The notes: generated from the sequence alone by a model not told the origin. A stretch of DNA of 64,000 nt from Salegentibacter sp. Hel_I_6 (GCF_000745315.1 NZ_JQNQ01000001.1:2108001-2172000); one strand, 5' to 3'; counted from the stretch's first letter, positions 40,638-50,931 are shown. Numbers and translations are program-made.

Positions 40638-43406
40638 ATGCGCTTACTCGCCTTATTTTTCTTTTTTAGCTTGAGCCTGTTTGCGCAGGAGTTGCCACCA
40701 ATTACCAATTTTGATCCGTCTGCTTATAATGCAGGGAACCAGAATTGGATGATAAGCCAGTCCCCAAATAATCATATTTATGTGGCCAATAACCTGGGTT
40801 TGCTTAGCTATAATGGTGAGCATTGGCATCTTCATAAAGTTCCCGATGCCAGCGCAGTGAGATCTGTTTTGGCCCAGGAAGAAAAGATCTACACCGGTTC
40901 TTATATGGATTTTGGTTTTTGGGAGCACAATAGGAAAGGAGAACTAACTTATACCAGCTTAACTAATTTATCTAATGAAGAGATTCTAGATGGGGAGCAA
41001 TTCTGGCATATAGAAGCTTTAGAGGAATATATTATTTTCCAAAGCTTGCGCCGACTTTATAGCTACAATAAAGAAACAAATGAGCTCAGTACTATTACAG
41101 CTGGGAATATTATTTCCAATTTGTTTAAAGTTGGTAATAAATTGTATTACCAGGTTGCTGAAGATGGGCTTTACGCCATAGATAATGGAGTAATTGAGCG
41201 TGTAATTCCAAATTCTGAAATTAAGGATAGCCCCATTGTGGGACTTTTTCCTTTTGATAATGATGAAATGCTTGCTGTAACCCGGGACGATGGCTTGTTT
41301 ATCATTAAACAAAATACCTGGCAAAGATTTCAGTTAGAAAATTATTCTTTAGACGAAAGTATTTTTACCGCTAAATTATTAGCAGATAAAACCCTGGTTT
41401 TGGGAACTATTGGCAGTGGTTTACATGTCTATAATTTGGAGACTTTAGAAAGTTACCGGGTCTTGCAGCCTGTAATAAATAACAATACGGTGTTATCGGT
41501 AATGGAAGATAAAGCCGGTAATATTTGGGGAGGCCTGGATAGTGGCCTTGTGCTTATTAATCGTAAAAGTCCGTTTAGGCTTTTTACTGATATTTACGGA
41601 AAATTGGGTACGGTTTATTGTAGTTATCAACTGGAAGATCACCTGTATCTTGGTACAAACCAGGGTTTATATGTTAAAACTGCAGATTCTACCAGCTACA
41701 AATTAATTTCGGGAACCAGCGGCCAGGTATGGAGTATCAACAAAGTAAACGGCAAATTATACGCCGGCCACGATAGGGGTGTTTATGCTATTGATGGGAA
41801 TTCTGCTGAACATATTTTTGATGGCCCCGGGGTTTGGGAAATCAAAGCCATTAAAGACGGTTTGTTACAGGGGCATTATGACGGACTTAGTTTCTGGAAA
41901 GAGGGCGAATTTGAAAATGATCCCGAGTATTTAGAGAATTTCGATCTTTCTTCCCGCAACCTGGTCGTTGAAAACGATTCGGTGATTTGGGTGGGTCACG
42001 ATCATAAAGGCATTTTTAAGCTGAAAATTAACGAGTCTGTAAATAAAGTTGAAGGTTTTCAGAATTATCGGGTATCTTATCAGGGTGGGATGGGATTAAA
42101 AGTCTTTCGGTTTAACGATTCAATATATTATTCTACTGAAGATGAAATTTATAAGTACGATCCTTCTAAAGATGAATTTGTTCAGAAAAATAATTTAAAT
42201 AATCTTATTGAAGAACCTCGTATTACTGGAATTTCCAAGGTGCTTCCAGATAATACCTGGTGGAGTTTTGGGCGTGAGAATCTAATTTATGTAACTCAGG
42301 ATGCTTTTCAGGAAAGATTGAGTGTAAAAACTGCGGCTATTCCAATAGAGTACAGGAGTATTGCAAAAGGATTTGAAAATATTTCTCTTGTTGGTGAGCG
42401 AGAATACCTGGTAGGGTCTAATAAAGGTTATACAGTTTTCTCTACACCTTTAGGTTTTCCTGGAATGGAGCCTTTAAGTATTAATAAAGTTTCTACCGCC
42501 GCACTGGAGGAAAACTTCAAAAACCAAACTTTAGAACTTGAGCTGCTGGAATTACCAAATTCTGAGAATAATATCAATTTTGAATTTAGTATTCCTGCTT
42601 TTTCAAAACTGGCCAAACCGGTGTATAGTTATAGGATTAAAGGCTTTAGTGCAGGCTGGAGCGAATGGCAGTCGCAGGGGCTAGCGAATTTTGAAAATAT
42701 GCCTTCTGGTGATTATGTTTTTGAAGTTAGGGGTAAATACAACAATAAGATTAGCGATACTGCCTCCTATGCCTTTAGTATTACGCTACCCTGGTATGCC
42801 ACTACCGCAGCCATTATTATTTATATTTTACTCTTCTCTTTGCTCATTTTTATTCTTCATAAAATTTACACGGGATATTACCGAAAGCAACGAAATAGGT
42901 TGATGGAGCGTAACCGAAAGAAAATTGAAATAAAACAATTAGAATCCCAACAAGAAATTATTACGCTTCAAAATCAGAAATTGGAATCAGATATGGCTTC
43001 AAAGAATCGGGAACTGGCAGCTTCAACGATGAACCTGATTAAGAAAAATGAATTTCTTAACGAGCTTAAGAAAAGAATATCTTCAGCCAACAAAGAAGAG
43101 GATATCCAAAAAGTAATTTCAGTAATCAATAAAAATATTGCGGAGGAGGATAACTGGAAATTCTTTAAAGAAGCTTTTGATAATGCCGATAAAGATTTCC
43201 TGCAATCGGTAAAAGAAGCTCATCCTAATCTTACTTCTAACGATCTTAAACTTTGTGCTTATTTACGACTTAATTTATCTTCAAAAGAGATCGCTCCATT
43301 GCTTAATATTTCGGTTCGAAGTGTGGAAATAAAACGATATCGTTTGCGTAAAAAGATGGAATTAGACCATGATCAGGGTTTAGTAGAGTACATCCTCCAG
43401 TTTTGA
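40638..43406 (+). CDS. Membrane-spanning sensor-regulator: propeller, Y_Y_Y, LuxR-type helix-turn-helix
   Basis: I take the ATG at 40638, which begins a signal peptide (MRLLALFFFFSLSLFAQ), giving 922 residues. A periplasmic beta-propeller of two-component-regulator type runs about 20-640, then a Y_Y_Y domain (about 670-750, YSYRIKGFSAGWSEW), a transmembrane helix (about 757-780), a coiled coil (about 790-850) and a C-terminal LuxR-like helix-turn-helix (about 865-915, LTSNDLKLCAYLRLNLSSKEIAPLLNIS). It has no kinase or receiver domain, so ligand binding outside is relayed directly to DNA binding inside. It lies 240 bases upstream of susC and is very likely the activator of the laminarin locus. 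Confidence 0.9.
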   Translation: MRLLALFFFFSLSLFAQELPPITNFDPSAYNAGNQNWMISQSPNNHIYVANNLGLLSYNGEHWHLHKVPDASAVRSVLAQEEKIYTGSYMDFGFWEHNRKGELTYTSLTNLSNEEILDGEQFWHIEALEEYIIFQSLRRLYSYNKETNELSTITAGNIISNLFKVGNKLYYQVAEDGLYAIDNGVIERVIPNSEIKDSPIVGLFPFDNDEMLAVTRDDGLFIIKQNTWQRFQLENYSLDESIFTAKLLADKTLVLGTIGSGLHVYNLETLESYRVLQPVINNNTVLSVMEDKAGNIWGGLDSGLVLINRKSPFRLFTDIYGKLGTVYCSYQLEDHLYLGTNQGLYVKTADSTSYKLISGTSGQVWSINKVNGKLYAGHDRGVYAIDGNSAEHIFDGPGVWEIKAIKDGLLQGHYDGLSFWKEGEFENDPEYLENFDLSSRNLVVENDSVIWVGHDHKGIFKLKINESVNKVEGFQNYRVSYQGGMGLKVFRFNDSIYYSTEDEIYKYDPSKDEFVQKNNLNNLIEEPRITGISKVLPDNTWWSFGRENLIYVTQDAFQERLSVKTAAIPIEYRSIAKGFENISLVGEREYLVGSNKGYTVFSTPLGFPGMEPLSINKVSTAALEENFKNQTLELELLELPNSENNINFEFSIPAFSKLAKPVYSYRIKGFSAGWSEWQSQGLANFENMPSGDYVFEVRGKYNNKISDTASYAFSITLPWYATTAAIIIYILLFSLLIFILHKIYTGYYRKQRNRLMERNRKKIEIKQLESQQEIITLQNQKLESDMASKNRELAASTMNLIKKNEFLNELKKRISSANKEEDIQKVISVINKNIAEEDNWKFFKEAFDNADKDFLQSVKEAHPNLTSNDLKLCAYLRLNLSSKEIAPLLNISVRSVEIKRYRLRKKMELDHDQGLVEYILQF

Positions 43407-43419
43407 GCACTTAACATTT

Positions 43420-43578
43420 AGGTGATTTACCTCAACATCACCTCAACATTCACCTTTAATTCCTTTAATATCAATACTTCAACTCAAATATTTTAAAACT
43501 GCTTAATCTTCGGTTTTAGAGCGCTATACTGCTTAATTCGTAATTATTTCCCTTCTAAATTCTCATGTTGAAGTATTG
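43420..43578. promoter_or_regulatory. Repeat-rich regulatory region before the laminarin-locus susC
   Basis: It contains a tandem 11-base direct repeat ACCTCAACATC/ACCTCAACATT (43429-43450) and AGGTGAT...ATCACCT as an inverted pair (43420-43426, 43437-43443). Two copies of ACTGCTTAAT (43498, 43528) are exactly 30 bases apart. CAATACTTCAA (43472-43482) is inverted at 43568-43578. Such spacing suits a dimeric or cooperative activator. Which repeat the regulator binds is unknown. Confidence 0.5.
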
Positions 43579-43646
43579 TAAGGGTGCTTTTTCTATTGCC
43601 TTAACAATTTATTAATACATTGATTTCCGAATTAAAATCTCAACAA

Positions 43647-46600
43647 ATGAATAGAATACTAGTACTAATTTTGTTTTGTATAGGAACATTTTCTTTACAA
43701 GCACAAGACTTCTCGGTTTCGGGAACGGTAGCTGAGGCTGACACCGGTTTCCCACTTCCTGGAGTAAACATTATTGTGAAAAACACTTCTAATGGAGTAG
43801 TAACCGATTTTGACGGAAATTATACCATTAATGATGTTAGCGCAGGAGACATTTTAGTTTTTTCTTATGTAGGTTTTTTACCAAAGGAAATTCAGATAGA
43901 CGAAAATCAAAATGTTTTGGATGTGGTTCTTGAAACCGATTCTGAAGCATTAGACGAGGTGGTTGTAATTGGTTATGGAACTCAGCAACGTAAAGATATT
44001 ACCGGGGCTGTTTCTGTAGTTTCTAATGAAACCATTGAAGACTTAAACCCAATTAAAATTGAGCAGGCTTTACAGGGTACTGCAGCAGGGGTAAATGTAA
44101 CACCATCTTCTGGAGCGCCGGGAGCCGGAATTAATGTTAATATTCGTGGTATCGCTTCCAACAGTGAAAACGGTCCGCTTATTCTTATAGATGGTTACCA
44201 GGGCGATTTAAATACGCTAAACCCTAACGATATAGAGTCTATTTCTATTCTTAAAGATGCGCAGGCTGCTATTTACGGTATCGCCGGTGCAAACGGGGTT
44301 GTTTTGGTAACAACTAAATCAGGAAAAAAGAATACTGCTCCTACCGTGCAATATGATGCGTATGTAGGGATGCAGGAAACCACTAGAAAACTTCCTTTGT
44401 TAAATGCTACCGAGTATGGCTTACTTTTAAATGAAAGCTATGCAAACAATGGGCAGGCTTTGCCTTATCCAGATGTTAGCAATTTAGGAATGGGTACAAA
44501 CTTCCAGAATGAAGTATTTGATACTTCTCCAATTATGAGTCATAACCTTACCCTTAGTGGAGGTTCAGAAAAAGTGACTTATTCGTTCGGGGTTTCGCAC
44601 CTTGACCAGGAAGGAATTATTGGCGCAGAAAAATCTGATTTCAGCAGAAGTACCGCCAGGTTTAATATTGGTGTAGATATATCAGATGAATTTAAGTTAA
44701 CCGCCAATACTATTTATACTAGTTTAAATAGAAGATCTATTAACGAAAATGGACTGGGATCTGTGCTTTTTAATGCATTGAACATCGCACCAACTTTTGA
44801 TCGCGATCAGGAAGACCTGCAGGGTAGATTAGGAAATGAAATTATTAATCCGCTGTCGCAAATTGCTAATACATTTAATGATTATAACTTAAACAGATTT
44901 AATGGATCCTTCAGTCTTGATTATACTCCAATTGAAGAGCTAACTTTTACTTCCAGAATTGGATATAGTCTTGCTAATTCTAAAGGCAAAGATTTCGCAC
45001 CAATTATAGATTACGGTCCTGGTAAGGTTTTCAATAATGTGCGTAGTACAGTGAATCAAAATCGAATTAATGACAATTCTTACACATATGACCTTTTTGG
45101 TACTTATGAGAACACTTTTGATGATACACACCATATAACAGGAACTGCAGGTATGACGGTAATTAGAGACTGGGGAGACGGACTTTATGCTACCGGTTAC
45201 GATGTTCCTAATAACTCCTGGGATTTTGCTGATATAAGTCTAACCACAGGAACTAACGATGGTTTAAATAACAGTGCTTATAAATATGATATCCGAAAAT
45301 TATCATTCTTCGGAAGGTTGCAATACGATTATAAAGGAAAGTACCTGGTTTCTGGTATGCTTCGTAGAGATGCTTCTACCAGGTTTGGCCCTGAAAACCG
45401 TGTAGGTTATTTCCCTTCGGCTACGGCAGGTTGGATTCTTTCAGAAGAAGCTTTCTTAGATAATTCGGATGTTGTTTCTTTTCTAAAGTTAAGAGGTAGT
45501 TTCGGTATTCTGGGGAATGATGAAGCTGGAGGTGCAGAATTTTACCGTGCATTATTAGACGGGGAATCTACCTATGTTTTAAATGGAGGTTTGGTTAATG
45601 GAACCGCTTTAGGACGAATTGCAAACCCTGGAGCTGGTTGGGAAGAAGCAGAGAAAACTAATATTGGTGTAGATCTTAGGCTTTTTAACAATAAACTTGA
45701 TATCACTGCAGATATTTTTAGGGAAGATCGTAGAAATCTTCTTGTTGCAGGAATTCCTGTTTCGGGAATTTTTGGCGGTGGAGCACCGGGATCTGGAGCA
45801 CCAACCATTAATGCAGGAACTACGCGTAACGAAGGTCTTGAATTCGCTATAAATTACAAAGAAAGTATAGGCGATGATTTTAGCTATGGAATTGGTTATA
45901 ATGCCACTTTCCTTAGAAACGAAGTTACCGAAGTAAATGGAACTGAATTTTTGCCCGGCGGGCAATTTGGCGTTGGACAGCCGCAGCCTTCACGTTTCCA
46001 GGCAGGTTTCCCAATTGGTTATTTCTTTGGATATGAAACTGATGGAATTTTCCAAACTCAGGCTGAAGTAGATGCACACCCTTCTCAGGAAGCTCTTGGT
46101 GCTGCAGCTGCTCCTGGAGATCTTAGATTTGTAGATACCAATGGTGACGGAGTTATAGATGTGAACGATCGTACTAATATTGGAGATCCAATTCCAACAG
46201 CAACTATGGGCTTTAATATTAATTTTAATTATAAAAACTTCGATTTTACGGCCTATACCTACGCCTCTTTAGGCAACGATATGGTTAGAAACTACGAACG
46301 TAATCAGCCAAACGTAAACCGTCACGCTTACTATCTAGAACGATGGACCGGGCCGGGAACCAGTAATGAAGTGCCTAGACTTACCACAGGAGCAACTTCA
46401 AATGTTGTTTTCTCAGATTTCTTTGTTGAAGATGCTTCTTATGCTAGAATTCAAAATGTTCAGTTAGGCTATAGCCTGCCAGATACATTTTTAGAGCAGA
46501 CGGGAATTAACCGTTTGAGAATTTATGCTTCTGTGCAAAACCTGTACACTTTTACTAATTACAAAGGTTTTGATCCTTCAGCCTCAACCGGGGAAGCCAT

Positions 46601-46673
46601 TGGCGGCGGAATTGACTACGGATTCTATCCGGTACCGAGAATTTTCCTTGCCGGATTAAACCTTAACTTTTAA
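43647..46673 (+). CDS. SusC-family TonB-linked outer-membrane transporter (laminarin locus)
   Basis: I start at the ATG 43647 (MNRILVLILFCIGTFSLQAQ), giving 1008 residues; an upstream TTG in frame would spoil the signal peptide. Domains: signal peptide, carboxypeptidase-D regulatory-like (about 22-105, LPGVNIIVKNTSNGVVTDFDG), a TonB-box-like EVVVIGYGTQ (about 107-116), plug (about 118-235) and barrel ending RIFLAGLNLNF. It imports glucan oligosaccharides with the SusD protein encoded 11 bases downstream. The surrounding GH16 and GH3 genes point to beta-1,3-glucan as ligand. Confidence 0.96.
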   Translation: MNRILVLILFCIGTFSLQAQDFSVSGTVAEADTGFPLPGVNIIVKNTSNGVVTDFDGNYTINDVSAGDILVFSYVGFLPKEIQIDENQNVLDVVLETDSEALDEVVVIGYGTQQRKDITGAVSVVSNETIEDLNPIKIEQALQGTAAGVNVTPSSGAPGAGINVNIRGIASNSENGPLILIDGYQGDLNTLNPNDIESISILKDAQAAIYGIAGANGVVLVTTKSGKKNTAPTVQYDAYVGMQETTRKLPLLNATEYGLLLNESYANNGQALPYPDVSNLGMGTNFQNEVFDTSPIMSHNLTLSGGSEKVTYSFGVSHLDQEGIIGAEKSDFSRSTARFNIGVDISDEFKLTANTIYTSLNRRSINENGLGSVLFNALNIAPTFDRDQEDLQGRLGNEIINPLSQIANTFNDYNLNRFNGSFSLDYTPIEELTFTSRIGYSLANSKGKDFAPIIDYGPGKVFNNVRSTVNQNRINDNSYTYDLFGTYENTFDDTHHITGTAGMTVIRDWGDGLYATGYDVPNNSWDFADISLTTGTNDGLNNSAYKYDIRKLSFFGRLQYDYKGKYLVSGMLRRDASTRFGPENRVGYFPSATAGWILSEEAFLDNSDVVSFLKLRGSFGILGNDEAGGAEFYRALLDGESTYVLNGGLVNGTALGRIANPGAGWEEAEKTNIGVDLRLFNNKLDITADIFREDRRNLLVAGIPVSGIFGGGAPGSGAPTINAGTTRNEGLEFAINYKESIGDDFSYGIGYNATFLRNEVTEVNGTEFLPGGQFGVGQPQPSRFQAGFPIGYFFGYETDGIFQTQAEVDAHPSQEALGAAAAPGDLRFVDTNGDGVIDVNDRTNIGDPIPTATMGFNINFNYKNFDFTAYTYASLGNDMVRNYERNQPNVNRHAYYLERWTGPGTSNEVPRLTTGATSNVVFSDFFVEDASYARIQNVQLGYSLPDTFLEQTGINRLRIYASVQNLYTFTNYKGFDPSASTGEAIGGGIDYGFYPVPRIFLAGLNLNF

Positions 46674-46684
46674 AAAATAGCACC

Positions 46685-48154
46685 ATGAAGAGATATAACA
46701 CCATATTTAATAAAATGCTTCTGTTGCTCCTGCTGGCTTTTAGCTTTGGTTGCAGCGAAGATTATCTTGAAAAAACTGAAGAATATAATATAGATTCAGA
46801 AAATTATTTCAATTCTGAAGATGACTATTATAATGCCCTTATTGGGGTTTACGATATTCTTCAATCTACTTATGTAAATGTGTTACTGGGCGAGATCGCT
46901 TCAGATAACACGGTAAGCGGTGGAGAAAGCGCAACCGATGTTATCGGTTTTCAGCAAGTAGATGATATGACGCATACTCAGGTAAATGATAACCTGGACG
47001 ATGTTTGGGACTGGAATTTCGCCGGGGTACAACGAGCCAACTATATGTTAGAATTTGAAGACAAAACCGATTTTGAAGGGCGTGATATGATTATTGCTGA
47101 AGTTCGCTTCTTACGGGCCTATTTCACTTTTGAATTGTTGAAATGGTTTGGTCCAATTCCATTAAGTGGCGATGAACGTTTTGTTTTAGGAGATGAAACT
47201 TCTATCCCCAGGGCTTCTACAGAAGAAGTTTACGCACAAATAGAAAGCGATTTACAGTACGCTATAGATAACCTGAATTATACTGCGCCTCAAACAGGCC
47301 GTGCGACCAAAGGTGCTGCATTGGCTTTACTAGGAAAAGCACATTTGTATCAGGAAGAATTTGACGAAGCAGCAACTGTTTTAAATGAATTAATAAACAA
47401 CGGGCCTTATGCTTTAGCCAATTTTGAAACACTTTTCGAATTTGAAGGAGAAAACAATGAAGAATCGGTTTTTGAAGTACAATATACCGGCGAAGAAGGA
47501 GCAGGATTCGACTGTCTTCAGTGTAGTGAAGGTAACGTAGCCGTAGGTTTCCAGGGAATAAGAAATTATTCAGGGCCGGTTTTTGAGGCTGGTTTCGGTT
47601 TTAACTTACCCACACAGGAAGCTTATGATATGTTCACTGAAAATGATATTCGTAGAGATCTTTCAATTTTAGATATCGAAGCCTGGGCAGCAGAAACTGG
47701 AGCAACCTATTCTATTGGAAATGTAGAAAAACATACCGGTTATTTTAACCGAAAATACCTTCCGCGGGAAAATAATAACGTTGGTGATGCGAATCTTACC
47801 CAACCTAATAATTACCGTGCAATTCGTTATGCAGATGTATTGTTAATGGCTGCTGAAGCTCTTAACAGAGGCGGGATTGACGATAGTCAGGCAAGAAACT
47901 ACCTTAATGAGGTACGCGATAGAGCAGGTTTAGATGATGTAGACGCTTCTGGAAGTGAACTTACTGAAAGAATTTATGAAGAAAGAAGGAAAGAATTGGT
48001 AGGCGAAGGTCACCGTTTCTTTGACCTGGTAAGAACCGGCAGAGCAGCCAATAATATAGACGGATTTACTAGCGGAAAGAACGAACTTTTCCCAATTCCG
48101 TTAGAAGAAATAGAATTTTCTCAGGGTAACTGGGAGCAAAATCCTGGTTATTAA
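46685..48154 (+). CDS. SusD/RagB-family surface lipoprotein (laminarin locus)
   Basis: A 489-residue lipoprotein with lipobox AFSFGC (Cys about 23) and SusD features: TPR-like helices, FLRAYFTFELLKWFGPIPL (about 138-156), RYADVLLMAAEALNR and the C-terminal RRKELVGEGHRFFDLVRTG. It binds glucan at the surface and forms the lid of the SusC transporter. It sits 11 bases after susC and 20 bases before the multi-domain binding protein. Confidence 0.96.
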   Translation: MKRYNTIFNKMLLLLLLAFSFGCSEDYLEKTEEYNIDSENYFNSEDDYYNALIGVYDILQSTYVNVLLGEIASDNTVSGGESATDVIGFQQVDDMTHTQVNDNLDDVWDWNFAGVQRANYMLEFEDKTDFEGRDMIIAEVRFLRAYFTFELLKWFGPIPLSGDERFVLGDETSIPRASTEEVYAQIESDLQYAIDNLNYTAPQTGRATKGAALALLGKAHLYQEEFDEAATVLNELINNGPYALANFETLFEFEGENNEESVFEVQYTGEEGAGFDCLQCSEGNVAVGFQGIRNYSGPVFEAGFGFNLPTQEAYDMFTENDIRRDLSILDIEAWAAETGATYSIGNVEKHTGYFNRKYLPRENNNVGDANLTQPNNYRAIRYADVLLMAAEALNRGGIDDSQARNYLNEVRDRAGLDDVDASGSELTERIYEERRKELVGEGHRFFDLVRTGRAANNIDGFTSGKNELFPIPLEEIEFSQGNWEQNPGY

Positions 48155-48174
48155 TAATATTAAATTTAAGACAC

Positions 48175-50880
48175 ATGAAACTTTTTAAAAAATTACTGGT
48201 ATTCTTTTTAGTTATTAATGTTTTCAATTCCTGCGAAAAAGAAGAAGAAGTATCTTACGCCTTGCAGGATGTATCGGCGCCCCAAAATATAAATGCAGTT
48301 TTTGATATATCCCAGGAAGAAGAAGGCCTGGTTAGTGTAACCCCGACTGCAGATGGAGCAACTTCTTTCGAAGTTTATTTTGGAGATGAAGAAAATGAAA
48401 CCCCTACGGTAATTGAACCAGGAGAAACCCTGGAGCATCTTTATGAAGGCGAGGGCGAATTTAACCTTAGAATTGTAGCTGTTGGCCTTACAGGTTTAAC
48501 CAGTGAGCTGGTAAGAGTGGTAACTATTTCCAGTGATCCTCCGTCAGAACTTGAGGTTGATATTTCAACTTCCTCCCTTGAGGTTACTGTAACTCCAACA
48601 GCAATTAATGCAACGGTTTATGATATTTATTTTGGAGAAGAAGAAGATGAAGAACCAACAACAATTATGAATACAGAATCGGCTACTTATACTTATGCTG
48701 AAGCAGGAACTTATACTATTAGAGTTGTAGCAAGAGGTAGTGGTAGTTCAAGTACAGAAATTTCAGAAGAGATCACTGTTACAGAAGGCACAAATCCGAT
48801 TAAATTTCCGCTAACTTTTGATGAAGAAGGTGTGAATTATGATTTTGAAACTTTTAATGGAGTATCTTTTGAGGTAGTTGAAAACCCTGATGTTTCCGGA
48901 GCTAATGATGTAGAATCTAATGTAGGTGCCATCACCAATTCAGGAAATACATTTGAAGGAATTCTATTTGCGCTTGATGAAGCAGTAGATTTCAGTGGCG
49001 AAAATAAGACCATTACCATGAAATTCTGGTCAGATGTGCCACTTCCACTTTTACTAAAATTTGAAGGCGGAGTGAACGACGAGCGCGAAAATGAAGTTGT
49101 CGCAAACCATGGTGGTACCGGTTGGGAAGATATAACTTTCAATTTTTCTGCAAATGCTACTACAAGTTATATAGATGAAAGTCAGCCTGGTGGAGAGCCA
49201 TTTGTGCCTACCGGAGAGTATTTAAGTGCAGTATTGTTTGTAGATGGTCCCGGTACAACCGATGGAACATTTTATATTGATGATGTAGCACAAGCTGAAG
49301 GAGAAGGAAATGGTGATGGCGAAACAGAATTTGCTACCAGCCTACCCATAGATTTTGAATCAAATAAAACATTTTCAGGTGTTTTTGAGGCAGACCAGGG
49401 TGTGACAGGAAACTTAATTGAGAATCCTGATATGAGCGATGAAAACCCATCTAATATGGTTTTCGAATTCACAAAAGCCAATGGAGCTGCCTGGTATTCG
49501 GGAATATTCCAAATACTTTCTGAGGATCTGGATTTGTCTACTGAAAAAAGTTTCAGCTTTAAGATATGGTCTCCAAAAAGCGGAATAAATGTAAGAATGA
49601 ACCTTGAAAAAGAAGGTGAAGGAGGTGGCCCTACTTTATCAATTGATCAAACCCTGACTGAAGAAAATACCTGGGTAACTTTAACCTACAATTTTTCAGA
49701 CCTTATTGCTGATGGCGATGCTTATGATAAATTGGTGATTTTCTTAGATTATGATGAAGAAAATCAAGCTCCAGGAGATGGTTCGGTTTACTATATAGAC
49801 GATTTAGAACAAACTTCAGGAGGTGATACTGGAAATGGTAACGGAGGCGATGAGACATGTGTACCTGAAGCTACTGAATCACTAAATGCAGCAGATTTCA
49901 ACTTAACATTTTTGACGAATAATTTAACTGTAGTTCAGGATAATGCAACATACGTTCGTACAGATAACCCTGGAGAGGATTCTGTAAACAATTCATGTTT
50001 TGTTGGTGAAGTGACAAATTCTAATCAAAACCCTTGGGATAATATTCAAATTGATTTAGATAGTAAATTAGATTTTAACGCTAATGCAGGTTTTAAAATA
50101 AAAGTATACTCCCCTCAGGCAGGCAAGAAGGTTACAATTAAACTTGAAGAAATAGGAAATGCCGGCAATAATATGGAATTAGGTGTTGAAACAACTAGAA
50201 CCAACGAATGGGAAGAGTTGACCATTCCTTTTCCAAGTAGTGCGAGTGGAGAATTCAATAAAATTGTTCTTTTCTTTGATCTGGAATCAACCAATGGGGA
50301 TACCTACTATTTTGATGATCTTAAACTTTATCCACGTACCGATGGTAACGGAGGAAACGGGGACGGTGAAGGAAATGGCGACGGTGACGGAGGTGCTACT
50401 GGTGATTTGGCTAGTAATGGTGACTTTGAAACAGGAAATCTTGATGGTTGGGCTGTATATGAGAATGGTGGAATCATTGAAGCAGATAATTCGCAAAGTA
50501 ATGGTGGAGATTGGTCTGCCAGAATTGTGGCCAGTAGTCCAGATGGTTTGAATCCAACTCTTAAACAAGAAAGAAAGGGCGCTGGAAGTGTTTCTGTAGG
50601 AGATGTTGTAGAGATTAAGTTTGATTATAAGGGATCAGCTTCAGCTGGTGGTATTTATAGCATCCAGTCTTTTGTAGAAGCTGCAGAAGGTATTAATCAA
50701 ACTGAAGTTTTTTCAGTCACACCAACAGACAACTGGCAAACGTTTACCACTACTTATACTGTAGTTGATGGTGACGTAAATGGTGGTATTACATTGGAAT
50801 TTACGCCAATTTGTGGAGGTGATCCTGCTTGTAATTCAACTTTAAACTTGGATAATGTTTCTATAACACTAAATCCATAG
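48175..50880 (+). CDS. Multi-domain surface glycan-binding lipoprotein (SusE/F-like position)
   Basis: A 901-residue lipoprotein with lipobox INVFNSC (Cys about 20). Two PKD-like domains (about 35-118 and 122-205) are followed by three similar beta-sandwich modules (about 210-375, 390-550, 575-735), each ending in a strand of the type YYIDD. A last CBM4_9-like module follows (about 755-901). Gly/Asn/Asp-rich linkers, such as GNGNGGDE and GNGDGDGGAT, separate the modules. It has no catalytic motif. By position third after susCD, it should hold beta-1,3-glucan at the cell surface. The modules look like internal duplications. Confidence 0.82.
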   Translation: MKLFKKLLVFFLVINVFNSCEKEEEVSYALQDVSAPQNINAVFDISQEEEGLVSVTPTADGATSFEVYFGDEENETPTVIEPGETLEHLYEGEGEFNLRIVAVGLTGLTSELVRVVTISSDPPSELEVDISTSSLEVTVTPTAINATVYDIYFGEEEDEEPTTIMNTESATYTYAEAGTYTIRVVARGSGSSSTEISEEITVTEGTNPIKFPLTFDEEGVNYDFETFNGVSFEVVENPDVSGANDVESNVGAITNSGNTFEGILFALDEAVDFSGENKTITMKFWSDVPLPLLLKFEGGVNDERENEVVANHGGTGWEDITFNFSANATTSYIDESQPGGEPFVPTGEYLSAVLFVDGPGTTDGTFYIDDVAQAEGEGNGDGETEFATSLPIDFESNKTFSGVFEADQGVTGNLIENPDMSDENPSNMVFEFTKANGAAWYSGIFQILSEDLDLSTEKSFSFKIWSPKSGINVRMNLEKEGEGGGPTLSIDQTLTEENTWVTLTYNFSDLIADGDAYDKLVIFLDYDEENQAPGDGSVYYIDDLEQTSGGDTGNGNGGDETCVPEATESLNAADFNLTFLTNNLTVVQDNATYVRTDNPGEDSVNNSCFVGEVTNSNQNPWDNIQIDLDSKLDFNANAGFKIKVYSPQAGKKVTIKLEEIGNAGNNMELGVETTRTNEWEELTIPFPSSASGEFNKIVLFFDLESTNGDTYYFDDLKLYPRTDGNGGNGDGEGNGDGDGGATGDLASNGDFETGNLDGWAVYENGGIIEADNSQSNGGDWSARIVASSPDGLNPTLKQERKGAGSVSVGDVVEIKFDYKGSASAGGIYSIQSFVEAAEGINQTEVFSVTPTDNWQTFTTTYTVVDGDVNGGITLEFTPICGGDPACNSTLNLDNVSITLNP

Positions 50881-50890
50881 ATATTTAAAT

Positions 50891-50931
50891 AACTGACTGA
50901 AAGTTAGAACTTAATCATCTTTCAATCAGTT
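50891..50931 (+). terminator. Hairpin between binding-protein and first GH16 gene
   Basis: AACTGACTGAAAG (50891-50903) and CTTTCAATCAGTT (50919-50931) form a 13-base stem with one mismatch, followed by TTAAAATT rather than a clean T run. It may be a partial terminator or an RNA-processing/stability site that sets susCD levels above enzyme levels. Confidence 0.5.

Noticed and set aside
43429..43450. CRISPR or microsatellite array
   Set aside because: There are only two 11-base units without spacers, so it is a regulatory-type direct repeat at most.
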